In this document: positions 39,432 to 47,330 of the stretch, one piece after another
Layout of the letters: each line of letters opens with the position of its first letter
Position numbering within the stretch: the first letter of the stretch is position 1
NCBI RefSeq assembly: GCF_002251795.1
Contig: NZ_NOXU01000031.1
Location: forward strand, 62,001-126,000
From: Niveispirillum lacus
GTDB lineage: Bacteria > Pseudomonadota > Alphaproteobacteria > Azospirillales > Azospirillaceae
Length of the DNA stretch: 64,000 nucleotides
Direction of reading: 5' to 3'
Position numbers and translations under genes: made by a program
The notes under the pieces: generated by a model
Seen by the model: the letters and a program-made list of their open reading frames with translations, nothing else
Told to the model about the DNA's origin: nothing
Databases searched by the model: none

Positions 39432-40183
39432 GGCGTCAAATCGTCATCTGTGGCGGAGATCAGCCCCTGGGTGAACAGCAACGCCAGGACCGGGGCCAAG
39501 CTGCTGCCATCCACCAAGTGGTTCGCGGCGGTCAGCAGGTCGTTACCCGCCGCCAGGGCGGCGATGACGTTGCCGACATCGGCTGGCAGCAAGGTCGCCG
39601 CCACTAATAAGTCGGGCCCCCGCCAGACCAAGGCGGTGGCGTCCGGCCCCTGCAGGGGCAAGATCGGTTCGACCAGCCTGATATCAGGCCGGCCCACCTG
39701 CCAATCCACCAGAACCGATCGCGACCCTGTCAGCCCTGTTGCCGACGGCACCGGACGTAGCCGCAGCCCAGCCACGGTATCGGGCGGAAGGCTGGCCAGC
39801 GCGGCCATGGTCACGACCCCTGTATCGCCGGCGAAGTAAGCCTGGTGCGCCGCCCAGTCCAATTGCGCCAGCAGCGGCAGGGGAAAGGGCATGTCCGTCC
39901 CAAACCCATGCCCGTAGGCCGACAGCATCGGCGGGCCAGGTGGATGGTGGCGCAGATGCCTTCGGGCCGCATCCGCAAAAGCCTGGTCTCCCAGACCGGC
40001 CTTGATGCTGGGATAGGCTTCGGCCAAGACCTGCGTCAGCGCGGCGGTAACCGTTGCAGTGTGGATAAAAAGAGCCTTGTCCACCGCGATGCTGGCTGGC
40101 GCCAGATGCGGCAGGGCCCCGGCATAACCGGCCGGGTCGCCATAACAGGCCGACACCATCGCCCGCTGCAGGTCGATCAGCAT
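39425..40183 (-). CDS. DUF2063 protein, MNIO partner (BufC-like)
   Basis: A 252-residue protein with the N-terminal DUF2063 putative DNA-binding-like fold (LQRAMVSACYGDPAGYAG, YPSIKAGLGDQAFADAAR). In bufferin and methanobactin-type systems this family presents the precursor peptide to the MNIO enzyme. It overlaps BufB by 7 bases at its start and DoxX by 7 bases at its end, so production is stoichiometrically linked. Confidence 0.9.
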   Translation of the reverse strand: MLIDLQRAMVSACYGDPAGYAGALPHLAPASIAVDKALFIHTATVTAALTQVLAEAYPSIKAGLGDQAFADAARRHLRHHPPGPPMLSAYGHGFGTDMPFPLPLLAQLDWAAHQAYFAGDTGVVTMAALASLPPDTVAGLRLRPVPSATGLTGSRSVLVDWQVGRPDIRLVEPILPLQGPDATALVWRGPDLLVAATLLPADVGNVIAALAAGNDLLTAANHLVDGSSLAPVLALLFTQGLISATDDDLTPC

Positions 40184-41028
40184 GCCGCAGCCTCCCGAAC
40201 AGCATCAGCCTTGGTTGCCTGAGACAGCAACACCGCCAATGGTGGCAGGGCCGTATCCCATTCCACCAGCGTGGGACGCGGGCCGAATCGGCGCAGCGCA
40301 CTCTCATACAGGGCCCAGACCGGGTCCGGTACAGCGCTGCCATGATCGTCGATCAGCAGACTGCCGCCATCGACATCCATCCGGGCATGTCCGGCCAGAT
40401 GGATTTCTTGGACGGCATCGCCAGGAAAGTGGGTCAGAAGGCGTGCGGCATCCTGCCCCCGGTTGCTGGCACTGATATAAAGATTGTTCAGGTCCAGCAG
40501 CAGGCCACAGCCGGTGCGAACCGCCAGGGCTGCCAGAAACTCCCCCTCATCCATCTGATCCGCTGTGAAGCGCACATAAAGCGACGGGTTTTCCACCAAC
40601 AGGCGGCGACCCAACGCATCCTGGGCACGCGCAACATTCGCCGCCACGATCTCCAGCGTCTGACCCGTCAAGGGCAGGGGCAGAAGATCGGGCACATGCG
40701 TGCCGGCCAGACCGGTCCAGGCCAGATGATCAGAGACCAAGCAGGGCTGGAACCGGTCATAGAGGGCGCGCAACCGGGCCAGATGGGCCGTGTCCACCCC
40801 GTCGGCCGCCCCAAGAGAAAGGGCGACTGAATGAAAGGAGACCGGGTAATCCTGGCGCAGCTTCTCCAACTGCGCCAGACGCGGACCACCGGCGACCAGG
40901 TAATTCTCCGCATGCACCTCCAGCCACCCGGCCTTGCCGGCCCCGGTCAGAAATTCTGACACATGGGCATGGCGCAGGCCGACACCGGCCTTGACCAGAT
41001 CAGGGAAGCGGGGGGCAGGGGTGTGCAT
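40177..41028 (-). CDS. DUF692 multinuclear non-heme iron oxidase (BufB-like)
   Basis: A 283-residue TIM-barrel MNIO enzyme. Conserved metal-ligand segments are all visible: EVHAENY, FHSVALSLG, SDHLAW, LLVENPSLY, LLLDLNNLY, EIHLAGHARMD and DDHGSAV with LVEWD near the end. MNIOs use two or three irons to turn Cys of RiPP precursors into oxazolone/thiooxazole-type groups. Here it is paired with a DUF2282 precursor 28 bases upstream, the bufferin type. Confidence 0.93.
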   Translation of the reverse strand: MHTPAPRFPDLVKAGVGLRHAHVSEFLTGAGKAGWLEVHAENYLVAGGPRLAQLEKLRQDYPVSFHSVALSLGAADGVDTAHLARLRALYDRFQPCLVSDHLAWTGLAGTHVPDLLPLPLTGQTLEIVAANVARAQDALGRRLLVENPSLYVRFTADQMDEGEFLAALAVRTGCGLLLDLNNLYISASNRGQDAARLLTHFPGDAVQEIHLAGHARMDVDGGSLLIDDHGSAVPDPVWALYESALRRFGPRPTLVEWDTALPPLAVLLSQATKADAVREAAAC

Positions 41029-41056
41029 GGGAAGACCCCGTCACAGAACCGCGATC

Positions 41057-41356
41057 TTACTTCTTGGCCTTAGCGGGATTGGTGCCTTCATAGGCCATCT
41101 CGGCCCCGCCAGCAGCCATGCAGGCTTCCTTCGTCATGGCCTTGAAATCCTGACCGCTGTAATCGACCTTGGATTGGGTGGCGCAGGAATGACCGGCGGC
41201 CTTGTTGGCGCAGTCATTCTCACCGGCCTTGGAGACGCCATAGCACTTCACCTTTTCACCCTCAGCAGCATGGGCGGGGGCAGCGATGGCGGCCAGCGAC
41301 AACGCGCCGGCGAAAGCGGCGCCGAGGGTCAGGGCGGTGATGCGGGTGCTGGTCAT
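41057..41356 (-). CDS. DUF2282 bufferin-type RiPP precursor (BufA1-like)
   Basis: A 99-residue exported precursor. The signal peptide MTSTRITALTLGAAFAGALS... ends in AAPAHA (cleavage about residue 30). The mature part has the four DUF2282 cysteines, Cys38 (VKCYG), Cys49 (NDCANK), Cys58 (HSCATQ) and Cys79 (EACMAAGG). In characterised bufferins the inner Cys are modified by the MNIO enzyme and the peptide sequesters copper in the periplasm. ATG 41356 gives the right signal length; a longer frame to 41395 is unlikely. Confidence 0.93.
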   Translation of the reverse strand: MTSTRITALTLGAAFAGALSLAAIAAPAHAAEGEKVKCYGVSKAGENDCANKAAGHSCATQSKVDYSGQDFKAMTKEACMAAGGAEMAYEGTNPAKAKK

Positions 41357-41411
41357 GGAACAGATCCTTCGGGCTTTGGGTGTATCGGCGCTCATCGGCG
41401 TCCGTACCCTG

Positions 41412-41440
41412 CTATTCGGTCTGTTCCAGAGAAGGTTACG
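41412..41440 (-). promoter_or_regulatory. SigF-like ECF promoter of the bufferin operon
   Basis: On the minus strand GTAACC (41439-41434) is followed after 15 bases by CGAAT (41418-41414), about 58 bases before the precursor ATG. This matches my memory of the Caulobacter SigF consensus (GTAACC, about 16 bases, CGAA). The operon encodes such a sigma factor, making autoregulation likely. Confidence 0.65.
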
Positions 41441-41449
41441 CGGCTTTTC

Positions 41450-41480
41450 AAAAAAATCTTTGGCCTCAGAAGATTTTTTT
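41450..41480. terminator. AT-rich hairpin separating lptB from the bufferin operon
   Basis: AAAAAAATCTT (41450-41460) pairs perfectly with AAGATTTTTTT (41470-41480) around a 9-base loop. The A and T tracts make it a bidirectional terminator, ending lptCAB transcripts just upstream of the ECF promoter. Confidence 0.8.
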
Positions 41481-41570
41481 CGTTCTCAATCAAACTGGAG
41501 GCCGCACCTGAAAACAGCAGGCCTGACCATGCCGGCCCGCCGCCCTTCAAAACACGAACAAAGTCAATTG

Positions 41571-42347
41571 TTACAGGCTGAACCGCTCACCCAGATAGAC
41601 CCGGCGCACATCCTTGTGGGCGACGATCTCCGACGGGGTGCCCTGCATCAACACAACGCCATCATGCAGAATGTAAGCGCGGTCAACGATATCCAGCGTT
41701 TCGCGCACATTATGGTCGGTGATCAGCACACCAATGCCGCGTTCGCGCAGGTGGCTGACCAACTCGCGGATTTCGTTCACCGCAATCGGGTCCACGCCCG
41801 CGAACGGCTCGTCCAGCAGGATGAAATGCGGCTGGCTGGCCAGCGCGCGGGCAATCTCGGCGCGGCGACGCTCACCACCCGACAGTGCGAGTGCCGGCGT
41901 GCGGCGCAAATGCGTGATGGAAAACTCCGCCAGCAACTCATCGAGCCGCTGTTCACGTATATCACGGTCTGGTTCAACCACCTCCAGCACGGCGCGGATA
42001 TTATTCTCCACACTCAGACCCCGGAAGATGCTGGCTTCCTGCGGCAGGTACCCGATGCCCAGCCGGGCACGGCGATACATGGGCAGGGCGGTGACTTCCA
42101 TCCCGTCCAGGGTGATGCTGCCATGGTCGGGCAGGATCAGGCCGGTGATGATGTAAAAGCAGGTGGTCTTGCCGGCACCGTTGGGACCCAGAAGCCCGAC
42201 CGCCTCGCCGCGGTTCACTGACAGTGAAATATCGCGCAGGACGGGCCGGCCCTTATAGGCCTTGCCGATGCGCGATGCCACAAGGCCCGTATTGTCGGTA
42301 ACCAGGCGCGGGCCGGTCGCTGACTTGTCCTGGGTCAACTGGCTCAT
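41571..42347 (-). CDS. lptB: LPS export ABC transporter ATP-binding protein
   Basis: ATPase (258 residues) powering lipopolysaccharide extraction with LptFG. Walker A LLGPNGAGKTT, Q-loop GYLPQEASIFRGLSVENNIR, signature LSGGERRRAEIARAL, Walker B FILLDEPFAGVDP and the LptB-type C-terminus are present. ATGA overlap with lptA. In related genomes rpoN follows directly; here it does not. Confidence 0.97.
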   Translation of the reverse strand: MSQLTQDKSATGPRLVTDNTGLVASRIGKAYKGRPVLRDISLSVNRGEAVGLLGPNGAGKTTCFYIITGLILPDHGSITLDGMEVTALPMYRRARLGIGYLPQEASIFRGLSVENNIRAVLEVVEPDRDIREQRLDELLAEFSITHLRRTPALALSGGERRRAEIARALASQPHFILLDEPFAGVDPIAVNEIRELVSHLRERGIGVLITDHNVRETLDIVDRAYILHDGVVLMQGTPSEIVAHKDVRRVYLGERFSL

Positions 42348-43312
42348 GGCTTCTCGCTCCCTTTCGGCGCGGCGGTCTGGCCGGGTTGCTGCGGCACGCC
42401 GCCCTCGCCCTGCCGGTTGGGAATGAACAGACCCTTCACCCGCTCCCCCGTTGCCGGTGCCGCAGGTTGTGCGGTGACAGGACCGGAACCCGGTACCTGG
42501 GATAGAATACGGCTGATGCCGGACCGAAGATCAACAGCGGCAGCAGGTCCGTTCAACTGGTTTTGTCCGCGCGTGACGCGGACATTGCCGGTCAGAAGGG
42601 CCTGTTCGCTGTCCAGATCATAGGTGCCCTTGTCGCCGCGCGCCGTTTCCGATTTGGTGGTGATGACCACACCGCCATCAGCATCAACCCGTGACAGGCC
42701 CAGCTTGTTCTGTGCGTCGCGGGCCAGGAGTGCCACCAGCCGGTCGGCGCGGATACGGTCCTGCGGACGGGCCGCCAGGGCATCACCCCGCGCCACCGCC
42801 AGTTCCTGGTCACGCCAATATTCCAGGCTGTCGCGGGCAGTCACCGTTTCATTCGGTGTGGTCAGGCGCAAGCCGTCACCGGTCAGCACCGCCACCGACT
42901 TATCCAGATCATAGATGGCGCGTGAGCCATGGGCCGTGCGGTCGCCATTTTTTAGCTGCACATTCCCCTCGGCCAGCAGCCGATAGACCTCGTTTCCGCC
43001 ATTGCCAGTCTTGCGAAAGTAGGCGGCCAGGGTCTCTGCCGTCAGTACCATGTCGCCCTGGGTGGCGGTGGCGCCGCCGCGGGCGATGGCCACCTGCAGC
43101 TTGTCATGATATTCAAAACCGGCGGGGGCATCGACCTCTATCGGTTTCGACCCGCCGATTTCCAGCGAGGGGGTGGTGGTCTGCGGCGCCGGGACTGGGG
43201 CTGGGGCCACCGCCTGTTGCGCAAAACCCGTGCCGGCGGCAAGGATCAGGCCCAGCGCCATCGACGCCAGTAACCCGCTCTTTCCGAACATTGCCTTGCC
43301 ACTCGCCCTCAT
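42344..43312 (-). CDS. lptA: LPS transport periplasmic protein LptA/OstA
   Basis: A 322-residue periplasmic bridge protein. Signal peptide to about residue 31 (GLILAAGTGFAQQ), then the OstA beta-jellyroll with repeated half-turns (VYRLLAEGNVQLKNGD, AVLTGDGLRLTTPN, QALLTGNVRVTRGQNQLNG), and a disordered proline-rich C-terminus. It is longer than E. coli LptA, as is common in Rhodospirillales. Overlaps both lptC (ATGA) and lptB. Confidence 0.92.
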   Translation of the reverse strand: MRASGKAMFGKSGLLASMALGLILAAGTGFAQQAVAPAPVPAPQTTTPSLEIGGSKPIEVDAPAGFEYHDKLQVAIARGGATATQGDMVLTAETLAAYFRKTGNGGNEVYRLLAEGNVQLKNGDRTAHGSRAIYDLDKSVAVLTGDGLRLTTPNETVTARDSLEYWRDQELAVARGDALAARPQDRIRADRLVALLARDAQNKLGLSRVDADGGVVITTKSETARGDKGTYDLDSEQALLTGNVRVTRGQNQLNGPAAAVDLRSGISRILSQVPGSGPVTAQPAAPATGERVKGLFIPNRQGEGGVPQQPGQTAAPKGSEKP

Positions 43313-43992
43313 GGCGCCGCTACCCCCGGCTTGTCTTCGCCCCGATTGGCCGTCTTGTCGCCAGCGCTAAAGGCGCGCAGCCGTGCATGGCCGGTAAAGA
43401 CCAGGACATCGCCATCATTCAGCACCCGAAAGCCGCCGGCCTCCACCGTCCCCATCGGCCCCTGGCCCTCCACGGGCTTATTACCCCAGGCTATGCCCTT
43501 TTTCACATCCAGGACCGCTTCCTGTGTCCGCAGTTCATAGCCGGAGCCATGGAAAAAGGACACAGCACCGTTCAGTAGCAGGATCTGCTTGTCCTGGTCA
43601 TAATCGCCTGTCTGTGCCGCCATCGACAGCCAGGTCCCGCGTTTTAAGGTAATATCGGCCTCTGGAACCGACAGTTCCACGGTGGATTTGCCCCCACCCT
43701 GTTGGGCGGCGCGTGCCGCCCGGATTTCAAAGGGCTGATCACCCTTATCGGTGCCTAGATAGCGGGCCTGGGTCAGTTCCAGATCGCCCTGGGCAGGCCC
43801 CGGTCGTGATTTGTCGGATGAGCCGTTGAACAGCGGCCAGATGAAGATGGTCAGCAGCACCACTGCCGCCACCGCCGGCAAAGCCACCCGTGCGATCCGT
43901 ACCGCTTTGCTGTGGGCAAAAGGGTCCCGTCCGCCACCTGTCGGCAGGCGCGCCGTATTGGGCCGGGTGGACAGGGCGGGGGCTTCGGTCAT
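43309..43992 (-). CDS. lptC: LPS export system protein LptC
   Basis: A 227-residue bitopic protein. One transmembrane helix near 33-55 (RIARVALPAVAAVVLLTIFI) is followed by a periplasmic beta-jellyroll (ELTQARYLGTDKGDQPFEI, AQTGDYDQDKQILLLNGAVS). It anchors LptA to LptBFG. The stop overlaps the lptA start. Belongs to the rnd-lptC-lptA-lptB block. Confidence 0.92.
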   Translation of the reverse strand: MTEAPALSTRPNTARLPTGGGRDPFAHSKAVRIARVALPAVAAVVLLTIFIWPLFNGSSDKSRPGPAQGDLELTQARYLGTDKGDQPFEIRAARAAQQGGGKSTVELSVPEADITLKRGTWLSMAAQTGDYDQDKQILLLNGAVSFFHGSGYELRTQEAVLDVKKGIAWGNKPVEGQGPMGTVEAGGFRVLNDGDVLVFTGHARLRAFSAGDKTANRGEDKPGVAAP

Positions 43993-44114
43993 CGGCGAGC
44001 GGCGTTCCTTATTGATCGGTTGAATTTAGAACAAGCCGCAGCAAATGACAGAACAGCGCGGCATTTCTGTGACGGGACGCACAGGGACGGCCCGTCATGT
44101 GCGGCATACAGGGC

Positions 44115-44729
44115 TTAGTGCGCGAAGATATCCGGCTCTTCCCAGCCCAGCAGGTCCAGCTTGCCGCGTGCCGGCAGGAAGGCAAAGCACGCCTCCGCGA
44201 GTTCGCGGCGCCCCTCGCGTTCCAGCAGCGCGTCCAGCTTTTCCTTGATCTGATGCAGGTACAACACATCGGAAGCCGCGTATTTCAACTGTTCCTCGTT
44301 CAAAGCCGCCGCGCCCCAGTCGCTGGATTGCTGCTGCTTGGACAGTTCGATGCCGGTCAGTTCCTTGCACAGGTCCTTCAACCCATGGCGGTCGGTGGAG
44401 GTGCGGACCAGCTTGGAGGTGATCTTGGTGCAGTAGATGGGGGCACAGGTAATGCCCAGCGCCTTATACAGCACGGCCACGTCAAAGCGCGCGAAATGGA
44501 ACAGCTTCAGGACCTGGGGGTTTTCCATCAGCCGTTTCAGGTTCGGGGCGTCGGTCTGGCCTTTGGTAATCTGCACAAGATGGGCGTTGCCATCGCCTGA
44601 TGACAGTTGCACAAGGCACAGCCGGTCACGGTGCGGGTTCAGGCCCATGGTCTCCGTATCGACAGCGACAACCGGCCCCAGTTCCAGGCCATCAGGCAGG
44701 TCACCGACATAGAGGGAGATCTGGGACAT
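44115..44729 (-). CDS. RNase D-like 3'-5' exonuclease
   Basis: A 204-residue DEDDy exonuclease without the HRDC domains of full RNase D. It has Exo I VVAVDTETMGLNPHRDRLCL, Exo II LFHFARFDVAVL and Exo III YAASDVLYL. It probably trims tRNA or other RNAs. ATG 44729 has AGGAAAG upstream. The gene lies just before lptC, as in many alphaproteobacteria, and is followed upstream by two tRNA genes. Confidence 0.92.
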   Translation of the reverse strand: MSQISLYVGDLPDGLELGPVVAVDTETMGLNPHRDRLCLVQLSSGDGNAHLVQITKGQTDAPNLKRLMENPQVLKLFHFARFDVAVLYKALGITCAPIYCTKITSKLVRTSTDRHGLKDLCKELTGIELSKQQQSSDWGAAALNEEQLKYAASDVLYLHQIKEKLDALLEREGRRELAEACFAFLPARGKLDLLGWEEPDIFAH

Positions 44730-44861
44730 GGGGTTCTTTCCTTAGTGGCGTGCCGTTGAATGTCACATCCCTTATCGGTTGCCGGCCCGTCCGCTGCAAG
44801 GGGCGATGCCGCAAGGGTCCGATGTCGGGGCCGGGGGCCGGGGTGAAGCGGACCAGAAACG

Positions 44862-44895
44862 CTTAGGGCCGCCGGAATGAACCGGCGGCCCTAAG
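44862..44895 (-). terminator. Terminator of the first tRNA-Leu gene
   Basis: A perfect 14-bp stem (CTTAGGGCCGCCGG with its complement, 44862-44875/44882-44895) with a 6-base loop lies about 15 bases past the tRNA 3' end. Confidence 0.8.
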
Positions 44896-44910
44896 AGCGT
44901 TACTTGCGGA

Positions 44911-44995
44911 TGGTGCCCAGAAGAAGACTCGAACTTCCACACCTTGCGGTACAGGTACCTGAAACCTGCGCGTCTACCAATTCCGCCATCTGGGC
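44911..44995 (-). tRNA. tRNA-Leu(CAG), copy 1
   Basis: An 85-nt tRNA with encoded CCA. Acceptor GCCCAGA pairs with TCTGGGC, the D arm is GGCGGAATTGGTAGACGC, the anticodon stem is CAGGT/ACCTG with loop TTCAGGT (anticodon CAG at 44959-44961 on plus coordinates), a class-II variable arm follows and the T loop is TTCGAGT. It reads CUG codons, the main Leu codon of this GC-rich genome. Identical to the copy at 45176. Confidence 0.96.
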
Positions 44996-45126
44996 GTCTC
45001 CGACCCGTGCGGTCCATCGTTGCCAATGGGCGGCGCGTCGTGGGGCGGGTGTATAATGGGGGGGCTTGCGGGCGTCAACAGGTTTGTTGGATTTTTTTGA
45101 CGCTGCGGGGACGGGGCCCAGAAACG

Positions 45127-45160
45127 CTTAAGGCCGCCGGAATGAACCGGCGGCCTTAAG
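45127..45160 (-). terminator. Terminator of the second tRNA-Leu gene
   Basis: A perfect 14-bp stem (CTTAAGGCCGCCGG with its complement, 45127-45140/45147-45160), the same loop as the copy-1 terminator and two changed but compensated base pairs. Confidence 0.8.
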
Positions 45161-45175
45161 TGCGTCACATCGGAA

Positions 45176-45260
45176 TGGTGCCCAGAAGAAGACTCGAACT
45201 TCCACACCTTGCGGTACAGGTACCTGAAACCTGCGCGTCTACCAATTCCGCCATCTGGGC
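45176..45260 (-). tRNA. tRNA-Leu(CAG), copy 2
   Basis: The same 85 nt as copy 1, 265 bases away, with encoded CCA and its own terminator. Tandem duplication of the tRNA and 3' hairpin, in which flanking sequence has diverged while the tRNA has not. Confidence 0.96.
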
Positions 45261-45436
45261 GTTTTCCGAACCGCGCTTTCCATCGTTGCCGGTGGGCAGC
45301 GCGCCGTGGTGCGGGTGTATAATCACCGCCGCCTGTGCCGTCAACAGATGTTTTTCCGAACCGGAAGACTTTTTCAGGGTCTCTGGCGTCCCATATCGCA
45401 GAGGGGCATTCTATTGGGGAAGAAGGGGGCAGGATC

Positions 45437-46366
45437 ATGTCGGCGTCGTTGGGCAAGGTGGTGGTATTTGGCGGGTCGGGTTTCATCGGCCGGCATATTG
45501 TCCAGCGACTGGCCCGCACCGGTGCCCGCATCATCATACCGTCACGTCACCCTGGGCAGGTGACACCGCTGCGAACGGCAGGAGAGGTTGGGCAGATCGT
45601 CCCCATCGCCATCGATGTCAATGACGATGCCGCGGTTGCGGCGGCGGTCGCGGAATCGGATGCCGTGATCAACCTGATTGGCATTCTGGCCCCCAGCCGA
45701 GGCAATGGCTTTGAGGCCGTCCAGCATCAAGCGGCGGCGCGTATCGCCAGGGCCGCAGCGGCCGCCGGCACCCGAACCTTTGTCCAGATGTCGGCCATCG
45801 GCGCCGATGCCACGTCCGACAGCGCCTATGCCAGCAGCAAGGGTGCCGGAGAAGCGGCGGTCCGGGCGGTGTTTCCAGGAGCCGTCATCCTGCGACCTTC
45901 TATTGTGTTCGGTCCCGGTGATGGGTTCTTCCACCGGTTCGGGCGGATGGCCAGGATATTGCCCTTCCTGCCGCTGATCGGTGGGGGCCATACGCGGTTC
46001 CAGCCTGTCTATGCCGGTGATGTCGCAGATGCGGTGATGGTGGCCCTGAACGATCCGACCTGTACTGGCAGAACCTATGAGTTGGGCGGGCCACGCGCCT
46101 ATAGTTTCAAGGAATTGCTCGACTATGTCCGCCGGCAGGCCGGGGTGCCGGGCCGGTGGCTGGTGACGCTGCCCTTTCCGATTGCCACATTGCAGGCCAC
46201 CTTTATGGAGCTGCTGCCAGGTAAGCCGCTGACCCGTGATCAGGTGCGGTTGCTGCGCCGGGACAATGTTGTGTCGGGCTCTCTACCGGGTCTCACGGAT
46301 CTGGGGATCATGCCGACGGCCTTGGAACTGATTGTCCCCACCTATCTACGGCCGCCCCGCGGCTGA
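45437..46366 (+). CDS. NDUFA9-like NAD(P)-binding protein
   Basis: A 309-residue extended short-chain dehydrogenase. Rossmann motif VVVFGGSGFIGRHIVQRLA, then SDAVINLIGIL, the active-site-like YASSKGAGE, LRPSIVFGPGDGFFHRF, and a C-terminal substrate region. It matches the alphaproteobacterial complex I NDUFA9-type family, linked to quinone or respiratory complex I assembly. ATG 45437 follows AGGA; an earlier frame from 45335 runs through the tRNA promoter zone. Confidence 0.88.
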   Translation: MSASLGKVVVFGGSGFIGRHIVQRLARTGARIIIPSRHPGQVTPLRTAGEVGQIVPIAIDVNDDAAVAAAVAESDAVINLIGILAPSRGNGFEAVQHQAAARIARAAAAAGTRTFVQMSAIGADATSDSAYASSKGAGEAAVRAVFPGAVILRPSIVFGPGDGFFHRFGRMARILPFLPLIGGGHTRFQPVYAGDVADAVMVALNDPTCTGRTYELGGPRAYSFKELLDYVRRQAGVPGRWLVTLPFPIATLQATFMELLPGKPLTRDQVRLLRRDNVVSGSLPGLTDLGIMPTALELIVPTYLRPPRG

Positions 46367-46485
46367 GTCTTGGCTCCCCTTGTGGAAAATGCGCGGGGTG
46401 CAGACCGATTTCCATTGATCGCCACCCCCCGCCTCCCAATATAACGGGTGTGTACCTCTCAACAGCCCCTGTCGAGGATACTTCG

Positions 46486-47205
46486 ATGGTAAACGGACCC
46501 TATAATCCGTATGCGGCGGGCAGCCGGACCCTAGACCAGGCGTCGTTCGACGCTGGTCTGCGGACCCATATGCTGCGCGTCTACAATTACATGTGCTTGG
46601 CGTTGGCAATCACCGGCGGCATCGCCTTTCTGGGTGCCCAGAGCGAAGCCCTGGTGTCGCTGATCTTCGGAACCCCCCTGAAATGGGTGGTCATGCTGGC
46701 CCCGCTTGGCTTCTTGTTCTTCGGGTTCCGCCCGGATCGCATGTCGGCCACGGCCCTGCGCACCAGCCTGATCGTCTTCAGCGCCCTGATGGGCCTGTCG
46801 ATGATGAGCATCTTCCTGGTGTTCACGGGCGCCAGCATCGCCCGCGTCTTCTTCATCACGGCGGCCATGTTCGCGGGTATCAGCCTGTACGGCTATACCA
46901 CGAAGGCCGACCTGTCGAAGATGGGCAGCTTCATGATCATGGGCCTGATCGGCATCGTGATCGCCAGTCTGGTCAATATCTTCCTGGGTTCCAGCGCGCT
47001 GCAATTCGCCATCTCGGTGATCGGCGTGGTGGTCTTCACGGGCCTGACGGCCTGGGATACCCAGAACATCAAGGAGAGCTATGCCTCTCATTGGGGTGAA
47101 GAAGCGAACAGCCGTCTGGCCGTGATGGGCGCCCTGTCGCTTTACCTGAACTTCATCAACCTGTTCCAGATGCTTCTGTCCCTGCTGGGCCAGCGCGAAG
47201 AGTAA
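46486..47205 (+). CDS. Bax inhibitor-1/YccA family membrane protein
   Basis: A 239-residue protein with seven hydrophobic helices of the BI-1 (TMBIM) family: MLRVYNYMCLALAITGGIAF near 34, and the C-terminal FTGLTAWDTQNIKESY with the conserved acidic residue and NFINLFQMLL. In E. coli YccA modulates FtsH; others leak calcium or protons. ATG 46486 follows GAGG by eight bases. Confidence 0.93.
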   Translation: MVNGPYNPYAAGSRTLDQASFDAGLRTHMLRVYNYMCLALAITGGIAFLGAQSEALVSLIFGTPLKWVVMLAPLGFLFFGFRPDRMSATALRTSLIVFSALMGLSMMSIFLVFTGASIARVFFITAAMFAGISLYGYTTKADLSKMGSFMIMGLIGIVIASLVNIFLGSSALQFAISVIGVVVFTGLTAWDTQNIKESYASHWGEEANSRLAVMGALSLYLNFINLFQMLLSLLGQREE

Positions 47206-47239
47206 GGGTTGAAGGGTCCAGGCCCGTTTTGTGGTTGGG

Positions 47240-47275
47240 ACGCCCGGTACAGGTCACCCTGTGCCGGGCGTTTCC
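47240..47275 (+). terminator. Terminator after the Bax1-I gene
   Basis: ACGCCCGGTACAGG (47240-47253) pairs with CCTGTGCCGGGCGT (47258-47271) with one T-G pair and a 4-base loop, followed by TTCC. Weak T tract, strong stem. Confidence 0.7.
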
Positions 47276-47330
47276 ATTTGCGGGCCAGTGCCTCTATCAT
47301 TGGTGGCGGTTATCGCAGGCAAGGGGACAG

